DNA of 64,000 nt from Caprimulgus europaeus (GCA_907165065.1 OU015523.1:120802246-120866245); one strand, 5' to 3'. Numbered from the stretch's first letter, positions 12,575 through 24,813 are shown. Translations and numbers: made by a program. Notes: a model not told the origin generated them from the sequence alone.

Positions 12575-12955
12575 TGACACTGAATGTATTTAGCTTGTTG
12601 GAAAGAAGGTTAAGAGAAGACTTGCTGACACTGTGTAAGTGCCTACACAGGAAAGCAGTTTTCAATAGGTTAGGGTTTTTTCATCTCTCAGACAAAGGTG
12701 TAACAAGATCCAGTGACTGGAAGTCGAAGCCAGACAGATTCACACTGAAGATAAGGTGCAAATTTTAGCAGCAAGAGTAATGAACCTTGGGAACAATTTA
12801 CAATGGAGGTGTTAGATTTTCCATGACTTGAAGGCTATAAATCAAGATGTGATGTCTCTCTAAAATATATGCTGTAGTTTAGCCATTAGTTATGAAGCTA
12901 CAGAAATTGCTAGGTGATATGTAGAAGGTTACATTAGATGGTCATCACTGTCTAG
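12575..12955 (+). mobile_element. Ancient CR1 LINE 3' end
   Basis: The copy is in the same family and opposite orientation to that at 4.86 kb. TTAGCTTGTTGGAAAGAAGG, GTAAGTGCCTACACAGG, GACAAAGGTGTAACAAGATC, AGTGACTGGAAGTCGAAGCC and TTCACACTGAAGATAAGG follow the C-terminal RT region. ATCAAGATGTGATGTCTCTC, ATATGCTGTAG and TTAGATGGTCATCACTG follow the 3' UTR. Parts of the frame still read LERRLREDLLTLCKCLH and DRFTLKIRCKF. The copy is old and non-functional. Confidence 0.65.
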
Positions 12956-14164
12956 TGATAAAATGCCCTAATCTAAATAATAATATTAAATATTCCATCA
13001 TAACAGATTGATTTTGCATATACCATATCAGCTCAGTGTTACTCAGTTAAAATTGCCTGCATTTTTAAGGCCTGATGCAAGTGGACAAAGTACACAACAT
13101 CCTTGGCACCCCAACAATGGCCATATATTCATTCCTACCTACAGACTCTTTACAGCCTAATCTGTCATCTCTCAAACTCACCATTTCTCAGTGTAAAGGC
13201 TGTAATATTGCTCATTTGTATATATATACTTACATATATACATATATACACATACATACATACATACATCAAGGGTGCCTTATGGAGTTTGTAAAGAACC
13301 ACATTTAGGCTCCTGAGAATGGTTTACAGAACTCAGATCCCTCTGATCTGAAGGAATTGCCTGTTTCCCAGATTAATTCTCCTGGACTGCACTCTCCCCT
13401 CTAAATGGAGCGTAGGAGGGCAAGCAGCTTAGAAAGCTGGAGTTAATGGAACACTAAAGGTGAGGAACATGCTTTCCTGAGCTTTTTCAGTGGATATAGC
13501 TAAAGGAGAAGCATAATCACAGGAATTACTTGCAATATTTCCCACTCCTCCACTGCTGCAAGGCCAATAGCTTGCCCAGGTGGCTGCAGACCAACATTAA
13601 ATGTCCTTTGGAGTTGAGATAAGTTGGTGTTTGTTCTAAAGGGTACCTGTTCTGGGTGGATGGCATGGTGTGCTGCTCAACACTGAAGCTGTCAAAGTAC
13701 ATTTATCTGTGATATGGGGGATTAAATTTTGTTTTGTTATGCATGCAGGACAGCTGTCAATCACATGTGCCCAAAAGGTGAGCAAGGTATTCAGAGAGGA
13801 GGAAGCCACAGCCAGCTATGAAATGAGAACAGGATTTCAAGTGCCAGAATACTCTGAATATTCATTACTGCAGTTTTGGATTTGGTTTTGTTTTTTAAGA
13901 AAATTATGAATTTGAAGAAAATTGAGCAAATAATTGCTATCTGTGACAGCAGCAATTAATGTGCTAATAAGGTAAGTTTTGTGAAGCCCTTCTTTTCCAG
14001 TAACTAAGAAATTTCAGATACGTGCTCCACTACTGCATGTTGTCAGTGATCATTCTGTAGGAAAAAGTTATTTGGGGAGTGTGAGTACTCTGAAAATTAA
14101 AACTAAACCACAAAGAAAAGTTTCCTGGCAATGTCTGTTATTAATCCAGAAGGACATTGTGGTA
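12956..14164. other. Unannotated non-coding sequence with a TA/TACA microsatellite
   Basis: The only recognisable element is the simple repeat at 13,218-13,269. The remainder shows no gene. Confidence 0.55.
13218..13269. repeat. (TA)n / (TACA)n microsatellite
   Basis: A compound, imperfect run: TATATATA, then TACATATATA units, ending in five TACA/CATA units. It accounts for the YIYTYI and THIHTYI peptide repeats in the overlapping ORFs. Confidence 0.9.
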
Positions 14165-14400
14165 GTCAGGAAGAAAGTTCTTGTGGTTAATTCACTAACC
14201 TGGAAACTAGGAGATATGGGCTTCATCACAGCTTCTTAAGCACGGCCTTCTGACCTTGTTAAATCAACTCAACCTCATATTGTCCTCAGTTCCTGTGAAT
14301 AGCATTTGTTTTCCACTACCCTGTTTTGACATCTCTGTATTGTAAGCTCTGTTGCACTGCCCATCATTGCTATGAGGCTGTATAATACTGAGAGTCTCAA
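14165..14400 (+). mobile_element. Ancient tRNA-headed SINE relic (MIR-like)
   Basis: GTGGTTAATTCACTAACCTGG and AACTAGGAGATATGGG resemble the tRNA-derived head (GTGGTTAGTGCACTAGCCTGG...GGAGACCTGGG). CTGACCTTGTTAAATCAACTC and CCTCAGTTCCTGTG then match the TGTGACCTTGGGCAAGTCAC...CCTCAGTTTCCC core. TATTGTAAGCTCTG follows in the tail. It is old and diverged. Confidence 0.55.
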
Positions 14401-14570
14401 TCTCCGATATTCCACATATTAGGAAAGGGTGCTACCATCAATGCAAATGAAATGTTAAACACTGCAACCAGCAGAGAAATGTGTTTGGCTTTACATTCCT
14501 GGAAGGGAAGGAACTTTTCTCCATGGAGAGAGTGAAAACAATTAGCAGTCACCATAACTTTCATCCCTAC

Positions 14571-14760
14571 ATCTCAAAATTGCTTTACAAAGGCTGATAA
14601 GTACCATTAACCCCATTTTACAGATGGGTGGGAAACGGCATCATGGAGCAGCAAAGTGAGTTGCTCAAGGCCATGCAGTAACTCAGCAGAAGCAATACAA
14701 ATAGAAACCAGGTCTCCTGATGCCAAGCCTTATTCCTTGGCCCACACAGCTTCTACACAG
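14571..14760 (-). mobile_element. Ancient tRNA-headed SINE relic, inverted
   Basis: GCTTTACAAAGGCTGATAAG, CCCATTTTACAGATGGGTGG, GTTGCTCAAGGCCATGCAG and ACCAGGTCTCCTGATGCCAA are the reverse complement of the same SINE, running from the core to the tRNA head. It lies about 170 bp from the plus-strand copy at 14.2 kb. This is one of the better-preserved relics here. A 140-codon antisense ORF across it is spurious. Confidence 0.65.
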
Positions 14761-15724
14761 GAGACCTGACCTAATTCCAACATCCATGAAAGCAGCATCC
14801 TCCTTTGCAACAAGCCTAAGCAGGTATATGGAATGAATGAATGAGCCTGCTTCTCCAGTGCTCACCATTCTTGTGCAATAATTGCTCTGCAGACGTTTTT
14901 TGTGAGCTTGATAAATGTTGTATTTACATGGAAATGTCTCGGCTAACACCCACAGTAAACATGAGGCGGTAGTCAAAACGTTACTACATCTATTATCACA
15001 GAGAGTGGGCTGAAAGCTAGGCCTGCATCTGCTGTGAGCAGGCCTTGTTTTATTAGCACTGCAGTACTTCACTATTTGTACAGGAGATGAACCATCCACT
15101 TCCACATGATGGTGACCATGATTTAAGGATTCCCACCCCCTGAGGCTGCTTCTTTCTCTACAGTATATTTGAAATTTTGAAATGATATTTGCAATTAAGA
15201 CTCTAAGGAGGATGCTTACCAGTAGGGATGGTGCATAGTAAATGGGGTGTCCAAGTTTGGCAATGGTTTGGGAGGTCCTGCAAGTATCTGGCGTGTTGGT
15301 CCCTCATATAGGCTTTGCTCAGCAGGAAATGCGGTTATCAGTATTACAACAGTGGGCAGGAAGCTGAGAGGCTGTTTCTAGTCCTGGCATTGCCATCATG
15401 TCTGTACAAGTCCTGTAAGGCTGGATCTACTCTGCTTAACTTCAGGTGCTCCACCACGTAACCTGATTTTAGGGCTCTTCTATAGTTGATGGATCCATAA
15501 GATCTCAATCTCCCATTGCATCTGCCTCTCTATATTGATTGCCAAAAAAAAAAAGAATTTACACTCATAGATAGTCTGTTCCTTACAACTAATTGATTTT
15601 GTGCATTTCCAGTCTTCAATACTTTATTTTTTTTTACTACATAGTGTAAGATTACTAGGTCTCTTTCATTAAATCTAAGGATCATCAGCCTCAAAGTTTC
15701 ACAAACTGTATACTCACACTAGGA
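14761..15724. other. Unannotated non-coding sequence
   Basis: No gene or repeat is recognised. Confidence 0.55.
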
Positions 15725-15830
15725 TTTCATTTCTTTGGGCTTTCCTCTGTGTTTTGCCTATGTAAAATGGGTATAATAACATTCTATCTAATTCAGCAGA
15801 GACCTGTAGCACAGAGGAACTGAAGCCTGC
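15725..15830 (+). mobile_element. MIR-like SINE core relic
   Basis: CTCTGTGTTTTGCCTATGT followed by AAAATGGGTATAATAAC matches the conserved MIR core CTCAGTTTCCTCATCTGTAAAATGGGGATAATA. Only this core is clear. Confidence 0.45.
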
Positions 15831-16884
15831 ATTACTGATACATTTGTTCTAACCCAGATTTTATAACCTGATTGGTATTAACAACATTTCTGTAGGATTA
15901 ACAGTGGGCCTAGTAGTAGCTATTTAATAATGACCAATATCACATGCTCCAAGAGACCAAAAGACACTTAAGGTGATTGGAATTAAAAACATAGCGATTT
16001 CCTGTTCTGGAGAGCACCAGCAAGAAAAAACATGGATGCACAGAAAGATGCTTCTAAAATACAAGTCCATGATGGCTGGAAAGTGCTATGGAAATGCTAA
16101 GTAAAATATTATCATTTGTTATTACAGCTGCATTGTAATATAGCCATTTTTTACAGCTGAAAATATCTTTTTTCTTCTTTTGTCTCATTGCAACTTTCAG
16201 GAAGCTATAGCTGATCTGCTGGCTGTGTATCTGTGTGTCTGAGTATGTACAGGCATAAGTACAGGTACCGATTTGCATGAAAGAAAGCAATGGAATTCTT
16301 TTATATTTATGGTAGGAAATACAGGGAGAGGCTGCTTTTTCAGCAGTCTGAAGTCCTTTAGAATTTGACTATTCAAGACAATTTATAAACATCTTCTCTG
16401 AGACATTAAAAAAACCCTGTTCCCCAATAAAGTGATACCTCGTGTTGTGGTAGCCTGGGGTGAGGATTAGGTGTGAGGATGGTCTAACATGATTTGGAAA
16501 AAATCTCTATTCATGAGAAATCATCTATGTGACTCATTCCTAGTCTGTCTGATTTTCATTTGTGGATTATTTTTTTTTTTCCCCACTGACTAATACCTAT
16601 CTGTCTCACTCATTCTTGTTTTAGCATTATTAACACACCCAGTAGCTGTGCTGCTATTTCACAGAAAATATCTTCCTTTGCAAAATTCAAGTGCTTAAGA
16701 ATGTTTTAATATTTTAATAATGCAATATTTGAGTACTATAATTTACCTCAATACCAATATCTATGACCCTAATACTTTGCTTTCCAGCTACAAGTGCAGG
16801 TGATATGGATGAACTTAAAATGGTCAGAACCAGGGGAGTACAAACATAAAGGGACAAAGGGGAGAGGAAAAGAAAACCACTGGG
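15831..16884. other. Unannotated AT-rich sequence
   Basis: No gene is recognised. The stretch ends where the ancient CR1 body begins. Confidence 0.55.
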
Positions 16885-19345
16885 TCAGTCTTCCAAACAT
16901 TTTAAATGGTTGTGCACTAATGTAAGATGTATGGGGAATAAGCTAGAGGAACTGGGAATCTTAATACATAATTAGAATTATGTCTTAATTGGCTTAGCAG
17001 AGGTTTGCTAGGCTAAATCACGAGTGGAATATTGATGTAAAAGGCACAACTTGTTCAGAGAGGACAGCAGAAAAGAGAGAAGATGTGGTTTATGGATCAG
17101 GGACATAGCATTGGCTCTGAGAGTCAGAATTCAGCATAGGATGGACCTGCTGAAACCGTCTTGCCGAAATAGAAAGGAAGTCAGCAGAGTGGTGGGATAG
17201 AAATATGATGACCATCAAAGCAGGCAAGTGAGATGAATGTCTTGAACAGGTACTGGACTATTTCATATTCCAGGGGACATCATCAGTGGGAGACACTGAC
17301 ACCAAAGGTCACCTAGGATAGAAACAAAGCAGGAATATGAAACTTCTAGGTTGCTCTGGGAGCTGCCTTTTATCATGCCTTTTACATGATTGACATGAGA
17401 AAAAGCTCTTGTAGAGTCTCTTATGAACCAACAGATATTAATTAGTTGAGAAAATAAAATAGGAAGACACTGAGAAGAGGGTGAATACTACCCTGTTTTC
17501 TGGGAAGATAAGAGAGAAAGAACCAGAAAGTAAAAAGCAAAGAGGATTTAAGAAAGGAGATGTCAATAAATTCAGATAATTGGTAGAGGCATTCTCATGG
17601 GAAGTAAACCTAAGGGGAAAGAGTTCCAAAAAGCTGACTGAGACAACTCTGAGGCTCAAATTATCATATGGAAGTTGTAGGAAGGTTAATAAGAGCTTGT
17701 CTGATGCATGATCATCTCCATTCTATGAAATTCATGAACAAAATGACAGAGAAAATGGAAGTTAGGTCAAATCAGTGGGAAATATTATAAGTACAAGCAC
17801 ATAGGAGCAAAATCAGAAAGGACAGAATGTTATGCAAAGCATTTACAGCCATATAAAAGCATACTGGGTAGGTGCATTAGTAATAATAAGAAGAGGAAGG
17901 AAAGAGCATGAAGAAATAACCCAGCAAAACATGTTTATTTTTAACTTGAATCAGTTAATTTGTTCACCATGCGGTCCTGCAAACTGTCGTACTGGCACAA
18001 GTGAGTGGTAATGCAAGGGAGAGAAGGATGGCAAAGGGAAAGGAGGAGGAGGGGCTGGGAGCTGCCTAAAGTAGTTCTGTCACTTAAAGAAATGTGAGTG
18101 CAGGACCATTACTCAATGGACAAAGAAAGAAAATAACTGATGATGGGGCTGAAGCATTTAATGCCTTTTTGCTTCAGTCTTCTCTAGAAAGATTAGCTGT
18201 GTTTGGATGACTAACAAAATTAATATCAGGGCTGAAAGAATGAAACAAGGAAGGTATGGTACGAAATTGTTTGGACCAGTAAGATGTTTTCAAATCAGCA
18301 GAGTCTGATGTAGTTTCTCATAGAATATTTAAGAAATCAGCAGAAGTGTTCTGTTAATAAGTATCTGACAGATTCACAGAGTAAACCCCATTCTTTGACT
18401 TCAGTAAGGCTTCTGAAAGGCTCTAAGACATCAGGCTTTTAACAAAGCTAGACTTAGGTGAAACTACAGTAGAAGTGGATGTGCTAGAAGCATTTTTTGT
18501 CAGTGAAAAGAAATTCCACATGAGGATAGCACTGGACAGGTCTTGGTCTGATTCTGTTCAGTGTTTCACCAATGACTGGGAGGATGGAATAAACTCCATT
18601 TCCTAGTATTACAGATCACATTGAGCAAGGAGAGCTTGCAAACATGTAGAAAAAGTAATAGGTTTGGAGAATTCATATTGATCTTAGATACTCTGAAATA
18701 AGAAAGGCAAGTGTGAAGAGCCCACTGGGGAGCAATCAGCTGCACTATTTCAGGGAAGAGTTCTGCCTATCCATGTCTGAACATCATAGCAAGGCTGGGC
18801 CTAAACTTGCAACAATATACTACAGTGAGAAAATATCGTATTGGGATGTATAACCAGATAGGTGTGCATGTCAGGTGTACTAATTAATCCTGATCAATAC
18901 CTTAGTGGAGGTATCATGACCATTTTGGCACACCATACATTTGTATGAGCAGCAGCAAAGTCTAGTGAAAGGAAATGAAAAAGTATGTCTTTGGAAGGAA
19001 GGCTGAAGAAGTGGGATTTTTTCAACCAAGAGATATGAGGGCTGAGGGACAGTCTTACAATTTATGTATGAAAATATTTCTGAAAAAAGAATGTGAATAC
19101 ATGTTATATATGATCACCACAGACAATACAAGAAAACAAATATCCATATGAAAAGGTCTAAAGCTAAGTGTAGATAAACAATGGGTAATTTTTCTAAAAA
19201 GGTAAAGTATGATTATGAATATGAATATGAAGTATGGGTATGAATAGGATAAGTAAACAGCTGTGTGCAATGGCATAGGCAAGGTTCAGATGGATGGATT
19301 AGATGGTATCTCAAAGCCCATTCCACTTTAGTGCTCTATCACACT
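16885..19345 (+). mobile_element. Long ancient CR1 LINE body (endonuclease to 3' end)
   Basis: About 2.4 kb follows the order of an ancestral amniote CR1 ORF2. The endonuclease region has GGGGAATAAGCTAGAGGAAC, TGGGAATCTTAATACATAAT, GTGGAATATTGATGT and ACTTGTTCAGAGAGGACAG. The middle has CACATAGGAGCAAAATCAG, then CCATTACTCAATGGAC, ATAACTGATGATGG and GCATTTAATGCC...GCTTCAGTCTTCTC. The RT region has TTTTCAAATCAGCAGAG, a DFSKASE block at 18,397-18,417 (family DFSKAFD) and CTGATTCTGTTCAGTG followed by CACCAATGACTGGGAGGATGG. A degraded end (TTAGATGGTATCTC) is seen near 19,300. All frames are broken. A gap in the match at 17,918-18,086 may be a nested insertion. The length is unusual beside the 60-860 bp CR1 pieces elsewhere in the window. 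Confidence 0.65.
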
Positions 19346-22224
19346 ATAATTTGTATCTCCTGACTGTAGAAAAAGGTTTCAGCCCAAGACATGGAGTTCA
19401 AAAGAATTATGAAAGGTTACAGATTACACTGTATTTTTCACTTGTTCATCTTCAAGGTCTTTACAAAAAGAGACTAATATTACTGAGTATGGACAGAACA
19501 GAGAAGCAGTACTCTCCCAAACAAATAAAACTGGATCAAAGTCTGGACTAAAATGCAAGTCCCTTAAATCCTCAGGTATTTGAAGTCACAATTGCTTCTG
19601 TCAGGATAAAATATATCTCAGAATAATTGCCAGTTGGATTTATCTCAGAGAGGAAAGGCTCATCTAATACATCCTGAGTTTGCAAAACTGACTGGGATGT
19701 AGAATGTGTTTTCTGGTACATGCTGCTTTCAGGAGGATCCCTGAATAATGTCCCAACCATCCTTCATGAGGTACTTGGCAATCATGGTCCTAAACCTGAC
19801 AACATGCCAAAAAAAATCTCATAAATGAAGTTTTTTTATTATTTTTTTTTTTAAACCACATGGTGTACTCTGCTGATTTGAGCCAAATCACTTGATCTGT
19901 TTTTTGATTATAAAGCTTGTCTATCTTTCTAAATAGCAGGCTAGGGTGGGTTTTTTTGTGGAGCAGAGGAAGGGATTGTAAAGCTGAGTATCTCTCAGTA
20001 AAGCTGGATTGAAATTCAGGATCATTTGAGCTAGGTACTAAGGGACTTTCCTGGCAAATGCATTATGGCATGGAGACACATATGCAGCGGGTTAACAGGC
20101 AGGCATCCGTGCACTACCTATTGTGAGAGCAACAGTGTGATTTCCACCTTCCTCAAGTCAAACTGTCTTGCCACCATCCATACAAATGGCATTACTGAAA
20201 GGGCATTGCCTCGCTGGGTCTATACACAACCCAACTGTCCAGTCTGAAAATGCCAAGACTTCTTCAATGAGAATGTTTATACCTGCAAGAATAACCACCG
20301 AGGTTCCTGTGACAACCAATGGAAAAGGATAAACTACTAAAAGTCAGGAGAGACTAATCTAAAGGCAATTGCAGCTGGGAAGATCTGAATATTTCCTCAT
20401 GTGTAAATCTACCATATCCTTGTATATTTGTGTGTGCATATGTGATAGCTCTCATCATGAGGAAAGAAGGAGGAGCAATTTGGAGATGTCTATGAAAATA
20501 TCTGTCTTCAATAGAGGACTGCAGACAGAAGGACCTGACAAACTGCAAAACAGTCCATCCTCAGGGAATTTCTAGCCCTGCTTTACCAAAAGGCTTCCAC
20601 AAAGCAAAAAGAGCTTGAGATTGAGTTAATTTGCATATATCTGAGACAAGCATGACCCTCTAAATGATAATGCTACTGGCCCTGTTTAAAGCTCTGTTTT
20701 TAACATAGCTGTTACAGAAGCAGAGTAACACGCTGGTCCTGTGAGACTCCTGCAAATCCCAGAAGCTGGTAGATTTCACAGCACACTGTAAGACTTCTGG
20801 GTTTTTTCTGAAGTTTTGGCCTATGATTAATTGGTTTAATTTTGCTCAGCAAAGTTCAATTTATGCTTTACAGGCACCATTAGTATTTGAGTGTCTGCTT
20901 CTGTGGTGATGAATGCCATGTAGAGTTGGGTGGGAAATGGTTTTCCCGTCCCCACAAAACTCTTCAGGATTTAAGAAAAAAAAATTGTACTGAAGTAAAA
21001 TGGAACTCTGTTAAGAAGAGGGGGGAAAGAGCATGTACATGTTGTGCAATTACTAATGATTTGATTTTCAGAAAAGCCATTTTGGACATCAAGATCCAAC
21101 TGGGTCTCCCTGAGGCAGGTCTCTTTCCCTCACTCTCTGGTGCCCAAGCTCTTTATGTGAATAAATACATATTAGTGGAGCAAGGACTTCAGTGTGTAGA
21201 TTTCTCATGTCCCAAATTAGTTTTTAACCATGAGACTAAAGAGCTTTTCTCTTTTCTGGCTGAATGAATATTTCATCATGTATACAGCTGCAAGAGGACC
21301 TTGTTGGTCACCAAGCAGCCAGGTCTTTTGGGGTGAGTGATTTTCTGCTGCACAGCCACATAACTGCAGCCAGAAAGGTTTTTTCTTACAAAAGTTTAGG
21401 CTGAAACTGGTATGTTTTTGTGACAGGCACCAGTTTCAACAAATTACTATTTTCACAGGAAAGATAAATTTCATCAAAATTTGAAGGCCAGCAGTTGTGT
21501 TCAGCAACTTGTCCCATGCAAATCCACGGTGACAATGGTTTGGAATGTCAGTGTTATAATGTGGATTAGGTGAAAGTACAATGAACATACACAAAGCTCC
21601 TAATAGCCAAATCTAGCTGCCTTGAGGCATTTGAGAATTGCTGTTCTAGAAAAACCTGAACTGGATGTGGCAGGCTTCTGGTTCAGCCTCAGCCAGCTCT
21701 GTGAGCTAAATCCCGTTTACTGCAGGGTAGAGCACGAGCACTTGCTCTTTAATTGAGAAAAGTAGTTAAGAGATTATCACGTCTCATAAATGGCTGGAAT
21801 CCTCAAGTGGCAAGATGGCTGGGTGAAAATATGTTTTATTTTTAGTACATTGTTGATGTGCTCCAGTAATAAAATGCAAAGTGCAGAAAGGCAACATTTT
21901 CAAGGGGAGCATTTAGAAAGGAGAATTGAATTACTGAATTCTTGTTCCTACCCAAAACAATATAATCTGACATGTGGTGGGGTTGCTCATTATTTATCTA
22001 TTTATTTACTTATCATGGGATTCTCAAAGCTTTAATTTTGCACAAAATGATTGACTTAGTGCAGTTGACTGCGAAGTTCTGATTGGAGAGTCTTTGCATT
22101 GCATTAGCACCTAGAGACGTCAGTTGAGATCAGGAGCATGTGTGCATATATGGCTACAGTGACAGGCAGGGCTTGTCTGATGAGCTAATGATTTATTTCA
22201 GCCAAAAATGCAAGAATATGTTTT
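19346..22224. other. Unannotated non-coding sequence
   Basis: No gene is recognised over 2.9 kb. A 126-codon ORF (20,887-21,267) has no recognisable domain, and its composition is that of the surrounding DNA. Confidence 0.6.
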
Positions 22225-22320
22225 AATACTACTTTTTAAGATGAGGAAACAGCTAGCTCAAGGTTACACCAAGAGTCACCATGAGAGACAGAAACGGAAT
22301 CAAGTTCCTATAGCTAATTT
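22225..22320 (-). mobile_element. MIR-like SINE core relic, inverted
   Basis: AAGATGAGGAAACAGCTAGC and CTCAAGGTTACACCAAG resemble the inverse of the MIR core (CAGATGAGGAAACTGAGGC...CAAGGTCACACAGC). Short and diverged. Confidence 0.45.
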
Positions 22321-22400
22321 ATGAGATTATTATTTTGTTTGTCTCTGACTCATCAATGAGCAGGAAAGCAGTTAGATAGAAAAGCAGAGGTGAAATAACT

Positions 22401-22668
22401 CCTTTCCTTTCCTTTCCTTTCCTTTCCTTTCCTTTCCTTTCCTTTCCTTTCCTTTCCTTTCCTTTCCTTTCCTTTCCTTTCCTTTCCTTTCCTTTCCTTT
22501 CCTTTCCTTTCCTTTCCTTTCCTTTCCTTTCCTTTCCTTTCCTTTCCTTTCCTTTCCTTTCCTTTCCTTTCCTTTCCTTTCCTTTCCTTTCCTTTCCTTT
22601 CCTTTCCTTTCCTTTCCTTTCCTTTCCTTTCCTTTCCTTTCCTTTCCTTTCCTTTCCTTCCCTTTCCT
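22401..22668. repeat. (CCTTT)n pentanucleotide microsatellite
   Basis: About 53 tandem CCTTT units, perfect to 22,659 and then with one T-to-C change at 22,660. It is pure polypyrimidine on the plus strand. The 114-codon KGKER-repeat ORF on the minus strand is its translation, not a gene. Confidence 0.99.
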
Positions 22669-22819
22669 CATATCATGAGGTGTAGTAAGATCTAAACACT
22701 GTGGTTTAAAATACAAATGACTGAGTCTTTCATTGGGTTCATGTCAAAGCCACACCTTTACTAAAGACCCAATTAAGTACAGTGGCTTTGAGGCTACAGT
22801 ACTGACCAGTCAAATAAAC

Positions 22820-22985
22820 ATCCCTGGCCCTGCCACAGACTTGGTCTAGGACATTGAGAAGTCTCCTAACTTCCTCATCTGTCTGTTGACCCATTTACAA
22901 ATTAAGGACAATGATATTTATTTCTCTGATGAGGTGATGTCATGAAGTAGAATTCATTAATAGATACCAAGTGTCCTGAGTTCCT
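22820..22985 (+). mobile_element. Ancient SINE relic (MIR-like)
   Basis: GGCCCTGCCACAGACTTGG, GAGAAGTCTCCTAACTTCC and TCATCTGTCTG ... CATTTACAAATTAAGGACAA follow the order of the tRNA-headed amniote SINE (CTCTGCCACAGACTCC...CAAGTCACTTAACCTC...CATCTGTAAAATGGGGA). Tentative. Confidence 0.45.
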
Positions 22986-24280
22986 TAGAGTACAAGCATC
23001 ATGACAGTCTAATTTTTACTCTGGTTTTCTGAAGCCTTATGCAGTTGTCCTGTCTGTCTATCTATTTATCAGTCCCCTTACTTACAACCAAAATCATTGT
23101 TGAATTAATCATGTTGGACAAGGGCTAGAAATCTCCAAGAAAATATAATGAGGTACTTATAAGTTTTATGAAATTTAATGGGACAGTAGGAGAAAAAGAC
23201 TGAAATGAATACCCTCCAACTCTAGGAGCAATCTTAACCTTAGCCTGAGCCTTAGCCTTAGAGGGCCTGTGATATGACTTTTTTTCTGCTTGGTCTAGCT
23301 TCATATGTAGTGACCAGACAGTTATCACATGTGTATTTTGGAATCAGACACAGCATGTGGTGACTTTTGCCAGCTGGTAATTGCTAGACTTAGAAGATAG
23401 CCTGGAGGCATGGAGGGTACCGAGGGGAAATTATTATCTACAGGATATCTGCAGGCTTTGGAAGTGGGAGCTGACTTCTTAGGAAAATCAGGAAGGAAGG
23501 AGAAAATCTGGGGTTGTTGTGGTGGAAGGGGGTGTAGATAGAGTAGAACAGAAATCTGTAGGTTTGCAGGCTCTATTAGTTTCCTTACTTACAGAAATAG
23601 TTGTTAATTATTATTAGAAAATCTGTTTACTGTTTTGAATGGCTGATTTCAGAAGAGTTTAAAAAAATGATAGGGAAATGAAAGAGAACTTCGGAACAAT
23701 TTTTTTTTTTGACACCCAATGTTTATTTCTGAAAACACTCATTAGTTAGTAAGGAAAACCTCAGAAAGACATTTTAAAAATGTGTATTTAACTCAAAAGC
23801 CCAAAATATAGGAATAAAATCAGCTTTATCTTTGATACTGACATTTAACAGACAATTTTGAAACCCTGTTATAGACTAAATCTGAAAAACACAAAAGCTG
23901 CTAGCAGTTTTTCAAGGAATGAAGCCATTGTAGTTGTGAGATCAGGTACTGCTCCAGCTTTGACAAGGAAAGATTCTGCATATTGCAATGCACACCGCGT
24001 GTTCAAGTGATGTGCAGTCAGTAAGGAAAGGTGTTTGCCAGCAGCTTTACAACTCTGTACCTCCCTCTGTACAGTGCCAAAAAAGATCAGCATTGATGTT
24101 GGCTTCAAACAAGTCTACATGCTCACTACTTTATGATAAGAGGACAAGAATTGTTTAGCATGAAAGCTGAGCAGTAGAAGAGATTAAGCTAGCTGGTGAT
24201 GGTGGTGGTTGGGTGGTAAGGATTAGTTTTCATGAATATAAATGATGTTTTATGTCCAAGATCACAACTGGAAAAGGATT
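22986..24280. other. Unannotated non-coding sequence
   Basis: No gene or repeat is recognised. Confidence 0.55.
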
Positions 24281-24295
24281 TGTGTGTGTGTGTGT

Positions 24296-24329
<34 letters not shown>
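24281..24329. repeat. (TG)n microsatellite
   Basis: A TG run of about 49 bases with one interrupting C at 24,300. Alternating purine-pyrimidine sequence of this kind can adopt Z-DNA. Confidence 0.98.
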
Positions 24330-24332
<3 letters not shown>

Positions 24333-24813
24333 GACTATTTATTTTTTAAATTATTATTACAAGAGTACACAACTGATTTCTTAATGCTTACAATAGTCAT
24401 ATACCCAATGTAGCAGAGAGGTGATGACAAGTCAAAACTGCCAAAGCAACTGAGCTACTAGGAAGTTTGTTATGAGGGTCAGATATTGCAGATTACATTG
24501 AATTGAAATAATCTCAACCTGTATGAAAAATGGGATCTTCTGTGCTGTGTTCAGACATCTCTATTCTAAGTTCAGATGCAGGTGTAATTCTAGAATAACA
24601 TTATCTTTTTGGACATCTCTACGCAAAGAGGAAGGGGAGAGAGAAAGATGTTGTCCATCCCCAGTGTCACTTTGGCAATGTGAGGAAACTGTCCTGTACT
24701 TTGTGAATGTCATGTCATTGACTGCTACTCCTGCTATGCGTAAATGTTTATTTCTGGGACAAAGGCTACTCTTAGTATTAGGATTTGGGGTTTGGCCAAA
24801 ACATATTTCCCTT

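Noticed and set aside
12373-12768. 131-codon plus-strand ORF as a host gene
   Set aside because: The C-terminal half is the reverse-transcriptase end of an old CR1. The N-terminal half is unsupported.
14683-15105. 140-codon minus-strand ORF
   Set aside because: It overlaps an ancient SINE relic and shows no protein-like features.
20887-21267. 126-codon ORF with several Cys residues
   Set aside because: Cys spacing does not fit any zinc-finger or secreted family I know. Treated as chance.
22372-22716. 114-codon minus-strand KGKER-repeat ORF
   Set aside because: Pure microsatellite translation.
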